64,000 nt of DNA from Acinetobacter gyllenbergii CIP 110306 = MTCC 11365 (GCF_000413855.1 NZ_ATGG01000028.1:1-64000); one strand, 5' to 3'; shown: positions 38,026 to 47,479, numbered from the stretch's first letter. Program-made: numbers and translations. Notes: generated by a model not told the origin, from the sequence alone.

Positions 38026-38040
38026 TGTTATAATATAACA
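38026..38040. promoter_or_regulatory. Zur box
   Basis: TGTTATAATATAACA is a perfect palindrome with a central A, matching the TGTTATA-N-TATAACA type of gammaproteobacterial Zur sites. It lies in the znuA/zur divergent region, 13 bp from the znuA start. A weaker relative, TGTTATGATATTGAA, lies at 38131-38145 nearer to zur. Confidence 0.8.
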
Positions 38041-38220
38041 AAAGTTAAAAAATGCCTATGTCTATTTTCGAGATTCATCACCTGAACAGACTTGGCTTTA
38101 ACTATATATAGATAGTTATCCTAAATTGCGTGTTATGATATTGAATCTATTGTAAGGCCATCAGCCTTTTATGGCGCTGTAACAGATCAATAGGTTCTAC
38201 AAAAACAATGAGGTCAATCT

Positions 38221-38718
38221 ATGAGTTCTTGTTCACATGAACATGACAATGCATTACATGGTGTTCATGGTCATCACGATATTAAAGCGCGACTTGCTGA
38301 AGCAGAATTGTTATGCACTGCGACTGGCGCTCGCCTGACCCCTTTGCGTAAAGAAGTGCTTGAACTCATTTTGAATGCCTCTGGCCCAATGGGTGCTTAT
38401 GACTTATTGGCAAAAATTAAAGGCCAAGCAGACCGCCCTGCTGCCCCACCGACAGTGTATCGCAGTTTAGACTTTTTATTAGAAAAAGGCCTCATTCACA
38501 GACTGACCTCAATCAATGCCTATATACCTTGTTGCCATCCACGTGAAGGACACCAAGCTGCTTTCCTGATTTGTACCGAATGCCATTCTGTCAAAGAGGC
38601 TTCTGCGCAAGGGTTGATTCAACAACTCGACCAACTTGCCGCCTCAGACCAGTTTTTAGCGCAACACAGCATTATTGAAATTTCTGGAAAATGTCATCAG
38701 TGCAGCACACTCCAGTAA
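38221..38718 (+). CDS. zur: Zinc uptake regulator Zur
   Basis: Fur-family repressor that binds DNA when loaded with zinc. The 165-aa product has an unusually histidine-rich N-terminus (SHEHDNALHGVHGHHD), a winged helix (TVYRSLDFLLEKGLIHRL near 80-97) and zinc-binding elements CCHPREGH, CTEC and CHQC. Its last 28 bp overlap the start of znuC, so the three genes form an operon. Confidence 0.93.
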   Translation: MSSCSHEHDNALHGVHGHHDIKARLAEAELLCTATGARLTPLRKEVLELILNASGPMGAYDLLAKIKGQADRPAAPPTVYRSLDFLLEKGLIHRLTSINAYIPCCHPREGHQAAFLICTECHSVKEASAQGLIQQLDQLAASDQFLAQHSIIEISGKCHQCSTLQ

Positions 38719-39479
38719 ACACTCCGCTTATACAGTTGGAGAAAGTCTCGGTTCGACGTGACGAACGGGATATTTTGAGAAATGTCGATTTTGCTTTGCA
38801 GTCAAAAGAGATTGTGACGCTGATTGGTCCCAATGGCGCAGGTAAATCAACCTTAATCAAAGTACTCCTTGGCATCATGTCACCCAATAAAGGCAAGGTG
38901 CACTTTTCAAAAAAATTAAAACTGGCTTATGTGCCGCAGAAGTTTAATCCGTCTGCTAGCCTGCCTTTACGGGTACAAGATTTACTTGATCTTGAAATCT
39001 GCAGCGCTGATTTACGTGCAGAGATTGTCCGCGACACCGGCATCCAAAAATTACAAGCATCCAAAGTACAGCAGCTATCAGGCGGTGAACGGCAACGCGT
39101 TTTACTGGCTCGAGCCTTACTGCGGCAGCCTGATATCTTAGTCTTGGATGAACCGATGCAAGGTCTGGACATCCAGTCCGAAGCTGAACTGTATGAATAT
39201 GTACGCAGCTTACCCGAACGCTATGGTTGTGCCGTCCTGATGGTGTCGCATGATTTGCAATGGGTCATGCAAGGTACGCATCGTGTGGTCTGCCTCAATA
39301 AACACATCTGTTGCAGTGGTTTGCCTGAAAATATTCAACAGCATCCAGAATATCAAGCCATTTTTGGCACACAACGAATGTTCTATCAGCATCACCATAA
39401 TCACTGTGGGCATAGTGATCATGCCGAACCTTGTTCTCACGATCCACGTCCACACATTCACCCAGAGCCAAAGGTCTAA
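38691..39479 (+). CDS. znuC: Zinc ABC transporter ATP-binding protein
   Basis: ATPase of the ZnuABC importer, 262 aa. Walker A GPNGAGKST is near residue 45, the signature LSGGERQRV near 126, Walker B ILVLDEP near 149, and the switch His in SHDLQW near 186. The C-terminal tail (about 226-262) is strikingly His-rich (HHHNHCGHSDH...HDPRPHIH) and may bind zinc. The ATG lies inside zur, 4 bp after GGA. Confidence 0.94.
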   Translation: MSSVQHTPVNTPLIQLEKVSVRRDERDILRNVDFALQSKEIVTLIGPNGAGKSTLIKVLLGIMSPNKGKVHFSKKLKLAYVPQKFNPSASLPLRVQDLLDLEICSADLRAEIVRDTGIQKLQASKVQQLSGGERQRVLLARALLRQPDILVLDEPMQGLDIQSEAELYEYVRSLPERYGCAVLMVSHDLQWVMQGTHRVVCLNKHICCSGLPENIQQHPEYQAIFGTQRMFYQHHHNHCGHSDHAEPCSHDPRPHIHPEPKV

Positions 39480-39482
39480 GCC

Positions 39483-40292
39483 ATGATGGAATGGTTACAA
39501 CTCCTCCTACCTGCTTGGATCATGGGGTCATTGCTGGTTTTTCTGACCGCTCCACTCGGTTGCCTAATGCTGTGGCGCAGAATGTCTTTTTTTGCCGATA
39601 CCATGGCTCACGGCACCCTACTGGGGGTCGCAGTTGCAGGTATTTTAAATTTACCTTTCTGGTTGGGTGTTGCCTGTCTGGCGCTGTTACTGGTTGCATT
39701 GCTGTGGGTGCTGCATGACTCTCGCCTTCCCAATGATGCCTTGCTCGCTTTAAGCTCTGCGACCCTACTCTGCTCAGGCTTACTTTTGATTCAACAAGTG
39801 CCAAGTCTACGCCCTGAATTGCTCAGCTATTTATTTGGTGATTTGCTCAGTATTGAATGGTCTGATTTACCGATGTTTGCCGTGGTCATCATCGCCGCAT
39901 TGATCGTACTGTATCGCTCTTGGTCAGCACAAATTCAAATTGCGATTGATCCTGATATTGCTATGAGTGAAGGCGTCAGTGCCAATTGGCAACGCCTGAT
40001 CTTTATGTTGTTATTGGCATTGTTTACGGTACTGGCTTTACGTGCGGTGGGTTCATTATTGATGGGTGCACTGTTGGTGATTCCAGCACTTAGCGCACGC
40101 TTACTGGCGCACTCTCCCAAACAGATGGTGGTCTGGGCTTTTATTCTGGCACAGCTTGGCGTCACAGTTGGCCTATGGTCAAGTGCTGCCTTAAATATTT
40201 CAACAGGCCTGAGCATTGTGTTGTGCATGGCACTGTGTTTTGCTGCCATTTTTATCGTACAGAAACTCAAAAGCCAGTCACAATCTGCCTAA
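39483..40292 (+). CDS. znuB: Zinc ABC transporter permease
   Basis: Membrane subunit of ZnuABC, 269 aa, with about eight helices. The ABC-3 family pattern is seen in the FFADTMAHGTLLGVA block (about 31-45) and in AVGSLLMGALLVIPALSARLL (about 184-204). It starts 3 bp after znuC ends. The second ATG at 39486 is equally possible. Confidence 0.93.
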   Translation: MMEWLQLLLPAWIMGSLLVFLTAPLGCLMLWRRMSFFADTMAHGTLLGVAVAGILNLPFWLGVACLALLLVALLWVLHDSRLPNDALLALSSATLLCSGLLLIQQVPSLRPELLSYLFGDLLSIEWSDLPMFAVVIIAALIVLYRSWSAQIQIAIDPDIAMSEGVSANWQRLIFMLLLALFTVLALRAVGSLLMGALLVIPALSARLLAHSPKQMVVWAFILAQLGVTVGLWSSAALNISTGLSIVLCMALCFAAIFIVQKLKSQSQSA

Positions 40293-40304
40293 CGAGGTTT
40301 AGGC

Positions 40305-40943
40305 CTATTGCTGAATGGCACTCAATAATAAGGCTGCGCAACTGAACATCACCGCAAAACCACGATTTAAGTATTTTTGCTGTGTCGGTGAACGAAGCAG
40401 TCTCAATACTTTCGATGCTAGTCCGGTATAACCCGCCATGACAATCAGGTCGATCGTCACCATTGTCGTCGCCATGATGCAGTATTGCAGCCATTGCGGT
40501 CGATTCAAGTCCAAAAACTGTGGCAAAACAGCCAATAAAAACACGATTGCTTTGGGGTTGCTCATATTCACCACAAAGCCTTTAAATACCAAAGCCAAGG
40601 CAGATTTATCATTCTGCTCCTGTTGAATCTCGATGTTCTGAATGGGTGCTTTCCACTGCGTATAAGCCAAGTATAGTAAATAGATCACCCCAAACCATTT
40701 CACCACCTGAAAGGCCCAAGGTGTGGTCGCGAACAAGACGCCGACACCTGCTGCAACAATCATGATTTGAATGATCAACGCGACTTGCAGACCTATGACA
40801 TTCCAATAGCCATGTCGAAATCCATAGTTTAACCCACTCGACATTGAGGCAATTGCGCCAGCACCTGGTGAAACACTAATCACCCAGCACGCCAACATAA
40901 AAGCAAACCAAACCTGCACAGCCATAGCAAAAGAGTTGAACAA
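40305..40943 (-). CDS. LysE family amino-acid exporter
   Basis: A 212-aa inner-membrane protein with six helices of the LysE/RhtB type. The family signature SVSPGAGAIASMSSGLNYGFRHG is near residues 23-45, and GFVVNMSNPKAIVFLLAVLPQF near 117-138. It probably exports an amino acid or related metabolite; the substrate is not deducible. Convergent with znuB, with only 12 bp between stops. Confidence 0.88.
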   Translation of the reverse strand: MFNSFAMAVQVWFAFMLACWVISVSPGAGAIASMSSGLNYGFRHGYWNVIGLQVALIIQIMIVAAGVGVLFATTPWAFQVVKWFGVIYLLYLAYTQWKAPIQNIEIQQEQNDKSALALVFKGFVVNMSNPKAIVFLLAVLPQFLDLNRPQWLQYCIMATTMVTIDLIVMAGYTGLASKVLRLLRSPTQQKYLNRGFAVMFSCAALLLSAIQQ

Positions 40944-41083
40944 TAAAAGATGAATTATACCGTTTTATCAACGCCTCGCGATGATATTTTAGGCAAGAAA
41001 ATTTAACAAATAAGCTACTCAGTCCTCATAACATCAGGCACAATTATCCTTTTTGCCCCTTAAAAATAACTAAGGAGATTTTA

Positions 41084-42004
41084 ATGACTGCGCAATCTGT
41101 CATTCTTCCATTACCTTCCGACCATGCCCGCTTTATTGTTTTACGTTTAAAAGATTTAAGCATTGCTGAATTAAAACAACAAATTGAAGCGCTACTTTCG
41201 ACCCGTGACCGTTTAATCACACAACACCCGAATGACCAGATTAAAACAGCCATCGCGTTTGGTCCTGAACTGTGGACACAACTTTATGCTCAAACCCCTG
41301 AGGGCTTTAAGCAACTCGACCCGCAACAGGGTGCGTTTCAAATGCCTGTGGTACCCGCTGATGTATTTATTCATATTGCCAGTGCCCGTGCTGATATCTG
41401 CTTTGCCATGAGCCAAGCCTTCTTTAATGGTATCCAAGATAAAGTAGAGGTCTTGGACGAACGTGCATGTTTCCGTTTCTTTGATGGCCGTGACATGACT
41501 GGCTTCATTGACGGCACTGAAAATCCGCAATTCCCTGATGACCGTGCTGAAGCAGCACTACTTCCTGAGGAGGCAGAGGCGTTTGCTGATGGTAGCTTTA
41601 TCTTTGCGCAACGCTATATCCATGACCTAGCAAAATGGCAACAACTCAAAGTTGATGCACAAGAGCATGTCTTTGGTCGTACCAAACTCGAGTCAATTGA
41701 ACTGGATGATGACATCAAACCACAAAACTCGCATGTGGCACGTACTGTCGTGGAAGATGATGAAGGTGAAGAAATGGAAATCTTGCGTCACAGCCTGCCT
41801 TATGGCGATGGTAAAGGTGAGCAAGGTTTATTTTTCGTCGCTTATACCAACCAGCTCAGTATTATTGATGAAATGCTAAAACGCATGTTTGGCACCACAG
41901 GTGATGGTATTCATGACCGCTTATTGCATTTCACCACTGCCATTGATGGTGCTTATTATTTTGCGCCAAGTGATGAACTATTGGAACAAATTTTAGAAGA
42001 CTAA
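41084..42004 (+). CDS. Dyp-type haem peroxidase (YfeX-like)
   Basis: A 306-aa dye-decolourising-type peroxidase. The GxxDG motif GFIDGTENP (140-148) carries the catalytic Asp143; a downstream HVARTVVEDD histidine block near 210 is the likely proximal haem region, and LPYGDGKGEQGLFFVAY near 235 holds the conserved Arg/Lys-Gly region. No signal peptide, so it is probably cytoplasmic as in the YfeX group. AAGGAG lies 7 bp before the ATG. It is a single gene. Confidence 0.9.
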   Translation: MTAQSVILPLPSDHARFIVLRLKDLSIAELKQQIEALLSTRDRLITQHPNDQIKTAIAFGPELWTQLYAQTPEGFKQLDPQQGAFQMPVVPADVFIHIASARADICFAMSQAFFNGIQDKVEVLDERACFRFFDGRDMTGFIDGTENPQFPDDRAEAALLPEEAEAFADGSFIFAQRYIHDLAKWQQLKVDAQEHVFGRTKLESIELDDDIKPQNSHVARTVVEDDEGEEMEILRHSLPYGDGKGEQGLFFVAYTNQLSIIDEMLKRMFGTTGDGIHDRLLHFTTAIDGAYYFAPSDELLEQILED

Positions 42005-42010
42005 AATACC

Positions 42011-42043
42011 AAGATGCTATATCTATCAAGGGTATAGCGTCTT
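42011..42043. terminator. Hairpin after the Dyp peroxidase gene
   Basis: AAGATGCTATA pairs with TATAGCGTCTT (one wobble pair) over an 11-nt loop, 7 bp after the stop. The T tract is only TCTTC, so strength is modest. Confidence 0.6.
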
Positions 42044-42176
42044 CAACACACAACTTAAAAACATGAGCTTAAAAAGTTTTATAGGAATATGTTAATTCCA
42101 GATCATTCCCACTCCCCCTAAGCCGATAAAGTTTGCTATATTGTTCGTTTTTCCGCGACATTTATTTTCGGTAACT

Positions 42177-43982
42177 ATGAATACGGCAATACAAGCAGCT
42201 CTCGATCATGCGGTACAAACCCTGCAACAGCAAGGTGTACTTCCTTCCGATTGGACCAACACGAGCCATTTAACCCGTACCAAAGACCGAAGTCACGGAG
42301 ACTTTGCTTCAAATATTGCCATGATCGGCTCAAAAGCAGCTGGCATGAAACCACGCGATCTTGCTGAAAAAATCTTGGCAGCCCTCCCAGAAGTGGCTGA
42401 TATTACCAAAGCAGAAATTGCAGGTCCGGGTTTTATCAACTTCTTTTTAAATGCAGACCAACGCTATGCCGTGCTTGATCAAATCCAAGCACAAAAAAAT
42501 GACTATGGCCGCAGCCAAGCCAATGCAGCTAAAAAAATCCAAGTCGAGTTTGTCTCTGCAAACCCGACCTCTAGTCTGCATGTCGGACATGGTCGTGGCG
42601 CAGCCTATGGCATGACGGTTGCAAATCTATTAGAAGCAACAGGTGCAACAGTTGATCGTGAATACTATGTCAATGACGCAGGCCGTCAAATGGACATTTT
42701 GGCGACTTCAACCTATCTACGTTATTTAGAATTGACGGGGCAAACTTTAGTTTTCCCTAAAAATGCCTACCAAGGCGACTACGTTAAAGAAATCGCTCAA
42801 GAAATTATTGATAAAGATGGCAATGCACATGTTCGTGCGGTTGCTGACATTTATAAAGATGTACCCGAAGATGTTCAGTACGCTGAAGAACTCGATGCAG
42901 AGGGTAACAAAGTTGTCCTTTCTGGCGACAAAGAAAAACACATTGATGGTTTGATCGCAAACTCACAACAACACTTGGGTGCAGACTACCGTGTTTTCCA
43001 TCAAGCAGCGTTACATGCCATCTTAGATGACATCAAAGATGACTTGGCTGACTTTGGTGTGACCTTTGACAAATGGTTCAGTGAAGACTCTTTAACTGAC
43101 AAAATTGACGAAGCGCTTGAGACATTAGACCAACGTGGTTACCTCTATGAAAAGGACGGTAATATCTGGTTTAAATCAACTGAATTTGGCGATGAAAAAG
43201 ACCGTGTGGTGAAACGTCGTAATGGTCAAACCACTTACTTTGCTTCTGACATCGCCTATCACTTGAATAAACTACAACGCGGCTATACTGACCTGATTGA
43301 TATTTGGGGTTCTGACCACCACGGTTATATCTCACGTGTTAAAGCAGCCATTGATGCCATGGGCTACGACTCGAAGAAACTGACCGTACTTTTGGTTCAG
43401 TTCGTGAGCTTGTGGCGTGGTGGCGAGATGGTACAAATGTCATCGCGTTCAGGTCAATTCGTGACTTTACGTGATCTACGTAAAGAAGTCGGTAATGATG
43501 CCGCGCGTTTCTACTATGTGATGCGTAAGTCTGAACAACACATTGACTTTGACCTCGATCTTGCTGTTTCACAAAGCAAAGACAATGCGGTGTATTACAT
43601 TCAATATGCCCATGCGCGTGTTAACCGTATGGTAGATATTCGTGCACCAGAAAAGAATATTCCATTTGATCGCACTGCCCTCCAAAATTACGATGCAAAA
43701 TTACTCACTTTAGAGGCGGAATTTGAAATATTAGCTAAGCTCGCAGCTTATCCAGATGTTTTAGTTCGTGCAGCAAATGTGTATGAACCACACCAGATTG
43801 GTAACTATCTGAAAGAATTAGCTGCGCTGTTCCATGGTTGGTATAACTTGGATAATGTTCGAATTCTAGATGAAACAAATATCCCATTGTCACAATCGCG
43901 TTTATTGCTTTCAATCAACGTACAGCAAGTTTTGCGTAATGGCTTAGAATTACTCGGTGTATCCGCTCCTGAAGCCATGTAA
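42177..43982 (+). CDS. argS: Arginyl-tRNA synthetase
   Basis: Charges tRNA-Arg with arginine in the cytoplasm. The 601-aa product has the N-terminal additional domain (about 1-110), the HIGH-type signature LHVGHGRGAAYG near 136 and the segment EMVQMSSRSG near 425 in place of a canonical KMSKS, as is usual in class Ia ArgRS. A C-terminal anticodon-binding domain follows. Start taken at 42177 (MNTAIQAALD); an in-frame extension to 42141 has no ribosome site. Confidence 0.96.
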   Translation: MNTAIQAALDHAVQTLQQQGVLPSDWTNTSHLTRTKDRSHGDFASNIAMIGSKAAGMKPRDLAEKILAALPEVADITKAEIAGPGFINFFLNADQRYAVLDQIQAQKNDYGRSQANAAKKIQVEFVSANPTSSLHVGHGRGAAYGMTVANLLEATGATVDREYYVNDAGRQMDILATSTYLRYLELTGQTLVFPKNAYQGDYVKEIAQEIIDKDGNAHVRAVADIYKDVPEDVQYAEELDAEGNKVVLSGDKEKHIDGLIANSQQHLGADYRVFHQAALHAILDDIKDDLADFGVTFDKWFSEDSLTDKIDEALETLDQRGYLYEKDGNIWFKSTEFGDEKDRVVKRRNGQTTYFASDIAYHLNKLQRGYTDLIDIWGSDHHGYISRVKAAIDAMGYDSKKLTVLLVQFVSLWRGGEMVQMSSRSGQFVTLRDLRKEVGNDAARFYYVMRKSEQHIDFDLDLAVSQSKDNAVYYIQYAHARVNRMVDIRAPEKNIPFDRTALQNYDAKLLTLEAEFEILAKLAAYPDVLVRAANVYEPHQIGNYLKELAALFHGWYNLDNVRILDETNIPLSQSRLLLSINVQQVLRNGLELLGVSAPEAM

Positions 43983-43984
43983 TA

Positions 43985-44134
43985 AAGTGAAGCGAAGCTT
44001 CACACATGGCTGCAAGACCGAAAGCTATGCTTGAGGTGGGCTGTAAAACAGCAAAGCAACGCTTTGCACATCGTCGCAAGACCGAAGGCGATGCCTGAGG
44101 TAAGCGGTAATCAGCAAAGCAACGCTTTAAATAC
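43985..44134. repeat. Tandem imperfect repeat, REP-like
   Basis: Two units of about 62 bp lie head to tail (about 43985-44048 and 44051-44112), followed by a partial third start (44114-44134). The shared core is GCAAGACCGAA(A/G)GC(T/G)ATGC, then TGAGGT. Each unit opens with a short hairpin (GTGAAGC-GAA-GCTTCAC; GCAAAGC-AAC-GCTTTGC). No coding frame is supported. Such non-coding repeats often lie after genes and recur around the genome; recurrence cannot be tested here. Confidence 0.7.
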
Positions 44135-44258
44135 ATGTAAACTTAAGCCATCATTGTTAAACAATATGGTAAACAAAGCATTATTTTTAAACATAATGCT
44201 TTGTTTTTAAGCAGATTCAAGTTACAAATAACCTAATAGGATCAAGAGGAATTTTCCG

Positions 44259-44870
44259 GTGTTTGGAAAAACGCAACGTGGTGTATCTGAACGACCAAAC
44301 AAGCCAAAAAAACCGCTCATTCCAAAGTGGTTAGGAATGCTTGTCGCAATTCTCGCGATCCTATGTGCTGCGGTAATGTTAATGCTTTGGCAACCTTGGC
44401 AGCCAGTTCCTGCAAAAAATCAGGTAACCTCAGAACATTACCAAGAAGAAAATACCAATAAAGACTACCGTTTTTATGATTTACTGCCTCAGCAACAAGT
44501 AACTCCAATTCCAGAACAAGCTGTGCCTGAGGCCAAACCTCAGGGCAATGTTGTGATTATTGAGTCACCAAAACCTGAGACCACTACAACAGAAGATCCA
44601 AGCGGCATCACACCAAGTGAACAAGCTGCTGCACCTGCACATGCAACTTATATTTTACAAGTACGTAGCTACCCTGACCCTGACAGTGCCGACGCACGTC
44701 GTGCAGAGATCATCCTGAATGGTTTATCTGCAGATGTGGTGAAAAGTGTTGAAAATGGTCAGACATGGTACCGTGTGTTCTCTGGCCCTTATGACAGTCA
44801 AGATTCAGCATTGGCAGCGCAACAAACTCTGCAACATAGTGGTATTGATTCGATTGTGATTAAACGCTAA
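44259..44870 (+). CDS. SPOR domain protein (FtsN-like)
   Basis: A 203-aa bitopic protein. A short basic cytoplasmic part is followed by one membrane helix (about 24-46), a Pro/Gln/Glu-rich periplasmic linker (about 50-125) and a C-terminal SPOR domain (about 130-203; YILQVRSYPD, WYRVFSGPY). SPOR domains bind denuded septal glycan, so a role in division like FtsN is plausible. The start codon is GTG, 8 bp after AAGAGGAA. Position right after argS is common in related genera. Confidence 0.88.
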   Translation: MFGKTQRGVSERPNKPKKPLIPKWLGMLVAILAILCAAVMLMLWQPWQPVPAKNQVTSEHYQEENTNKDYRFYDLLPQQQVTPIPEQAVPEAKPQGNVVIIESPKPETTTTEDPSGITPSEQAAAPAHATYILQVRSYPDPDSADARRAEIILNGLSADVVKSVENGQTWYRVFSGPYDSQDSALAAQQTLQHSGIDSIVIKR

Positions 44871-44883
44871 ACCAATTCAGTAT

Positions 44884-44912
44884 AAAAAAGGGAACAATTT
44901 GTTCCCTTTTTT
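44884..44912. terminator. Bidirectional terminator
   Basis: AAAAAAGGGAAC pairs with GTTCCCTTTTTT over a 5-nt loop, between the convergent SPOR and GST genes. T tracts exist on both strands. Confidence 0.9.
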
Positions 44913-44924
44913 ATACTCAAAAAT

Positions 44925-45578
44925 TTATGCACATTGCGAATGCAAGCTTCTTTGCTCAGCACGTTGAAAGGCTGGGCGTTGTTGGACCCGTTGCACAAAG
45001 GCTTGAATGTTTGGATATTTACCGTGTAAACGGTTTTGTATGGCGATGAGTGGAAAAGCCATTTGAATATCGGCAAATGAAAAATCACCTGCAAAATAAT
45101 CATGTTTTGCCAGATAATCTTCAAGGTACAAAATATGTTCTTTCACTCGTGGACGTACGAAGCCAGCTTTGACGCCATCACTAATTTTTTCAGCAATCGG
45201 GCGAATGACCCACGGAACATGTTTGCTGACATTGTTCATCACCAAGGTCATGACCAATAAAGGCATCAATGAGCCTTCTGCATAGTGCATCCAATATGAA
45301 TATTGACGCTGCTCAGCCGGTTGTTGCGGTTTAAATTGATGTTGAAGATCATACTGTTGTTGCAAGTAATCGAGAATCACAGCAGATTCAACAATCACAT
45401 CTTCATCATCCACTAAAATCGGTGCTTTACCGAGTGGGTGGATCTGTTTGAGGCTGTCTGGTGCTGAGAAATTGGCTAACCTTTGATAATACTCAACTTG
45501 GCAATCCACACCAAGTTCTTCTAATGCCCACAAGATACGGAACGAACGTGAACATTGTAGGTAATGTAAGGTAATCAT
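44925..45578 (-). CDS. Glutathione S-transferase family protein
   Basis: A 217-aa cytosolic protein with the N-terminal thioredoxin-like half (MITLHYLQCSRSFRILWALEELG; then HPLGKAPILVDD and the ESAVILDYL motif near 64-72) and a C-terminal helical half. It probably conjugates or reduces electrophiles with glutathione. The substrate is not evident. Single gene, convergent with the SPOR gene. Confidence 0.88.
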   Translation of the reverse strand: MITLHYLQCSRSFRILWALEELGVDCQVEYYQRLANFSAPDSLKQIHPLGKAPILVDDEDVIVESAVILDYLQQQYDLQHQFKPQQPAEQRQYSYWMHYAEGSLMPLLVMTLVMNNVSKHVPWVIRPIAEKISDGVKAGFVRPRVKEHILYLEDYLAKHDYFAGDFSFADIQMAFPLIAIQNRLHGKYPNIQAFVQRVQQRPAFQRAEQRSLHSQCA

Positions 45579-45675
45579 TTTTGTGCCTGCTTTTTAGCTG
45601 CGTAACTATGGTTTTAGTCCCTCGCATAGTTACGCTTAGAATTATGTTTTGCCCAAGCACAATAGCACTTTAGTC

Positions 45676-46074
45676 TTAAAGAATCGTGGTCTGAATGTCT
45701 AAACTACGTAACAAAGTTTTAGTAACAGGGGTTTTGCTACAGACATTGAGAAGCTTTTCTTTTAAATCTTGTGAAACAGGTTGTTCAAATATTACACGGC
45801 GTTCGATTCGTTCCTGTTGTTCACGATTGGTATGGAAGTCCACTTCAACTGAAAACACACCCAAATCCATTTCCTTATGTTGCGCGTACATCCGCAAGGT
45901 AATCATGGTGCAGGCGGCCAAGCTTGTAGTCAGGAAATCATAAGGTGCTGGACCTGTATCATGTCCACCGAACTGTTCTGGCTTATCGGTAAGAAATTGA
46001 TGTGTACCACTCTTCACCTCCCCCTTCCAAGGTTCTGGTAAAGTCTGGATGGTTGCACTGGCAATAATACTCAT
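45676..46074 (-). CDS. OsmC family peroxiredoxin-like protein
   Basis: A 132-aa protein of the OsmC/Ohr fold, which detoxifies hydroperoxides by paired cysteines. The LAACTMITLRMYAQHKEMDLG segment (about 52-72) contains the first conserved Cys, and VCSKTPVTKTL (about 108-118) the second. Its start overlaps the pirin gene stop by 4 bp (ATGA), so they form an operon. Confidence 0.9.
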   Translation of the reverse strand: MSIIASATIQTLPEPWKGEVKSGTHQFLTDKPEQFGGHDTGPAPYDFLTTSLAACTMITLRMYAQHKEMDLGVFSVEVDFHTNREQQERIERRVIFEQPVSQDLKEKLLNVCSKTPVTKTLLRSLDIQTTIL

Positions 46075-47018
46075 TTTGACGCCCTCATTTGATCAGGTAA
46101 TACAGGTGCTTCTAGACGCTTACCTTGGTAATCAGGAATTTCTCCAAAACGAGCATCATGATTAATCCAATCCTCACGGGCTTGCTTTAAACCATCCATC
46201 GTCCGTCCTACGAAATTCCACCACAGTAAAATCGGTGATTCAAACGGTTCACCACCAATCAGCAGTAAACGATGACCTTGGGTGAGTTCTACTTCAATTT
46301 CAGTTAAACCCGTTTCTAAAACCACCATATTATCGGCAGTCAGTTCATGCCCATTAACGCGGGCCGTCCCTTCAAGTGCCATAAAGGCATATTCAAACTT
46401 TGGATTGAGTGGAATACGGGTCTTGGTATCAGCTTGTGCAGTGAGATCGACGCCAACCAAAGGCGTATGCACTTGCACAGGAGAGGTTGTATCGAGAAAG
46501 TCACCGACCAGTACGTTAAACTCAACCTGATCTTTCGTCACCACAGGCAATTCTGGATAGTGCTCAAACTTAGGCTCTATATTCAGTTTGTCATCTGGTA
46601 GGGCAATCCAGAGCTGGGCAGCGTGCATTTTAGTTTCAGTATCTGGTGCAACTTCCGTGTGTGAAATCCCACGACCTGCCGTCATCAAATTGACCTGCTT
46701 CGGACGGATTAATTGTTTTGAACCTAGACTATCGGTATGCATCATGGTGCCTTCAATCATCCATGTGAAAGTCTGCAAACCAATATGCGGATGCGGCCCC
46801 ACATCTAAACCATCGCCCGCTGGAAAACTCACTGGCCCAGCATGATCTAGAAAACACCATGCCCCGACCAAGCGTTTTTGTCGACTTGGCAAGGCACGTT
46901 TAATCACAGTTCCCTTGCCAATTTCAGCAGAACGAATGGTAAATTCTTGAATAAATTGATTGATATACGTTTCGCAGTCTTTTGAATCAGAAATATCGTA
47001 TTCGTTATTATTGCTCAT
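46071..47018 (-). CDS. Pirin family protein
   Basis: A 315-aa bicupin protein. The N-terminal cupin carries DVGPHPHIGLQTFTWMIEG (about 84-102), with the metal-binding His pair, and GRGISHTEVAP near 128; a C-terminal cupin follows. Some bacterial pirins have quercetinase activity, others act on redox-related partners. Translationally coupled to the downstream OsmC gene, so a redox-stress role is suggested by context. Confidence 0.9.
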   Translation of the reverse strand: MSNNNEYDISDSKDCETYINQFIQEFTIRSAEIGKGTVIKRALPSRQKRLVGAWCFLDHAGPVSFPAGDGLDVGPHPHIGLQTFTWMIEGTMMHTDSLGSKQLIRPKQVNLMTAGRGISHTEVAPDTETKMHAAQLWIALPDDKLNIEPKFEHYPELPVVTKDQVEFNVLVGDFLDTTSPVQVHTPLVGVDLTAQADTKTRIPLNPKFEYAFMALEGTARVNGHELTADNMVVLETGLTEIEVELTQGHRLLLIGGEPFESPILLWWNFVGRTMDGLKQAREDWINHDARFGEIPDYQGKRLEAPVLPDQMRASK

Positions 47019-47191
47019 GATATTGCTCTCTTTTACCTATGCTATTGCAATGAGTTGATAGTTTGATCTTAACAATACAATCATTCAGCAATATAGTCTT
47101 TTAGTAATACACAGAGTGTTATTCATGAGACAATCTTGATACAACACAACTTAGAAGCATTATCCTCCGATAAAATATGATGCTATCAAGC

Positions 47192-47479
47192 CTAGGGTTG
47201 AGCTTGCATATCCACAATCAAGCCTGTTAAACGCCGTACCACAGGCAATAGCATCAAGACCAATGGATAAGCAATCAACCAAGAAAACATCCATGTTTCC
47301 AACCAGATCATGGTAAATCCTGAAATAAAGCCTGTTCTCATCCATAGATTAACCAGTGATAAAGTCCCACTCATAAAAAAAGATAAAATCAGCGGTAAGA
47401 TCCACGCTGCATATTTTGCAGGTAGTTTTTTCATAGACCACTTTTTAGCTGCCAACTCCATTTCATTGAAATTTTTCAC
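47192..47479 (-). CDS. DUF2798 membrane protein
   Basis: A small inner-membrane protein, up to 95 aa, with two hydrophobic helices and the DUF2798-like pattern PLILSFFMSGTLSLVNLW followed by WLIAYPLVLMLLPVVRRL. The GTG at 47479 overlaps the stop codon of the preceding gene by one base (TAGTG), which suggests coupling; an ATG at 47434 (MKKLPAKYAA) would give 80 aa and is also plausible. Last gene of the PadR-Fur-DUF3861 run. Function unknown. Confidence 0.72.
   Translation of the reverse strand: MKNFNEMELAAKKWSMKKLPAKYAAWILPLILSFFMSGTLSLVNLWMRTGFISGFTMIWLETWMFSWLIAYPLVLMLLPVVRRLTGLIVDMQAQP

Noticed and set aside
44051..44134. Tandem repeat considered as a CRISPR array.
   Set aside because: Only two full units, no unique spacers of regular length, the units are imperfect copies in their whole length, and no cas genes are near.
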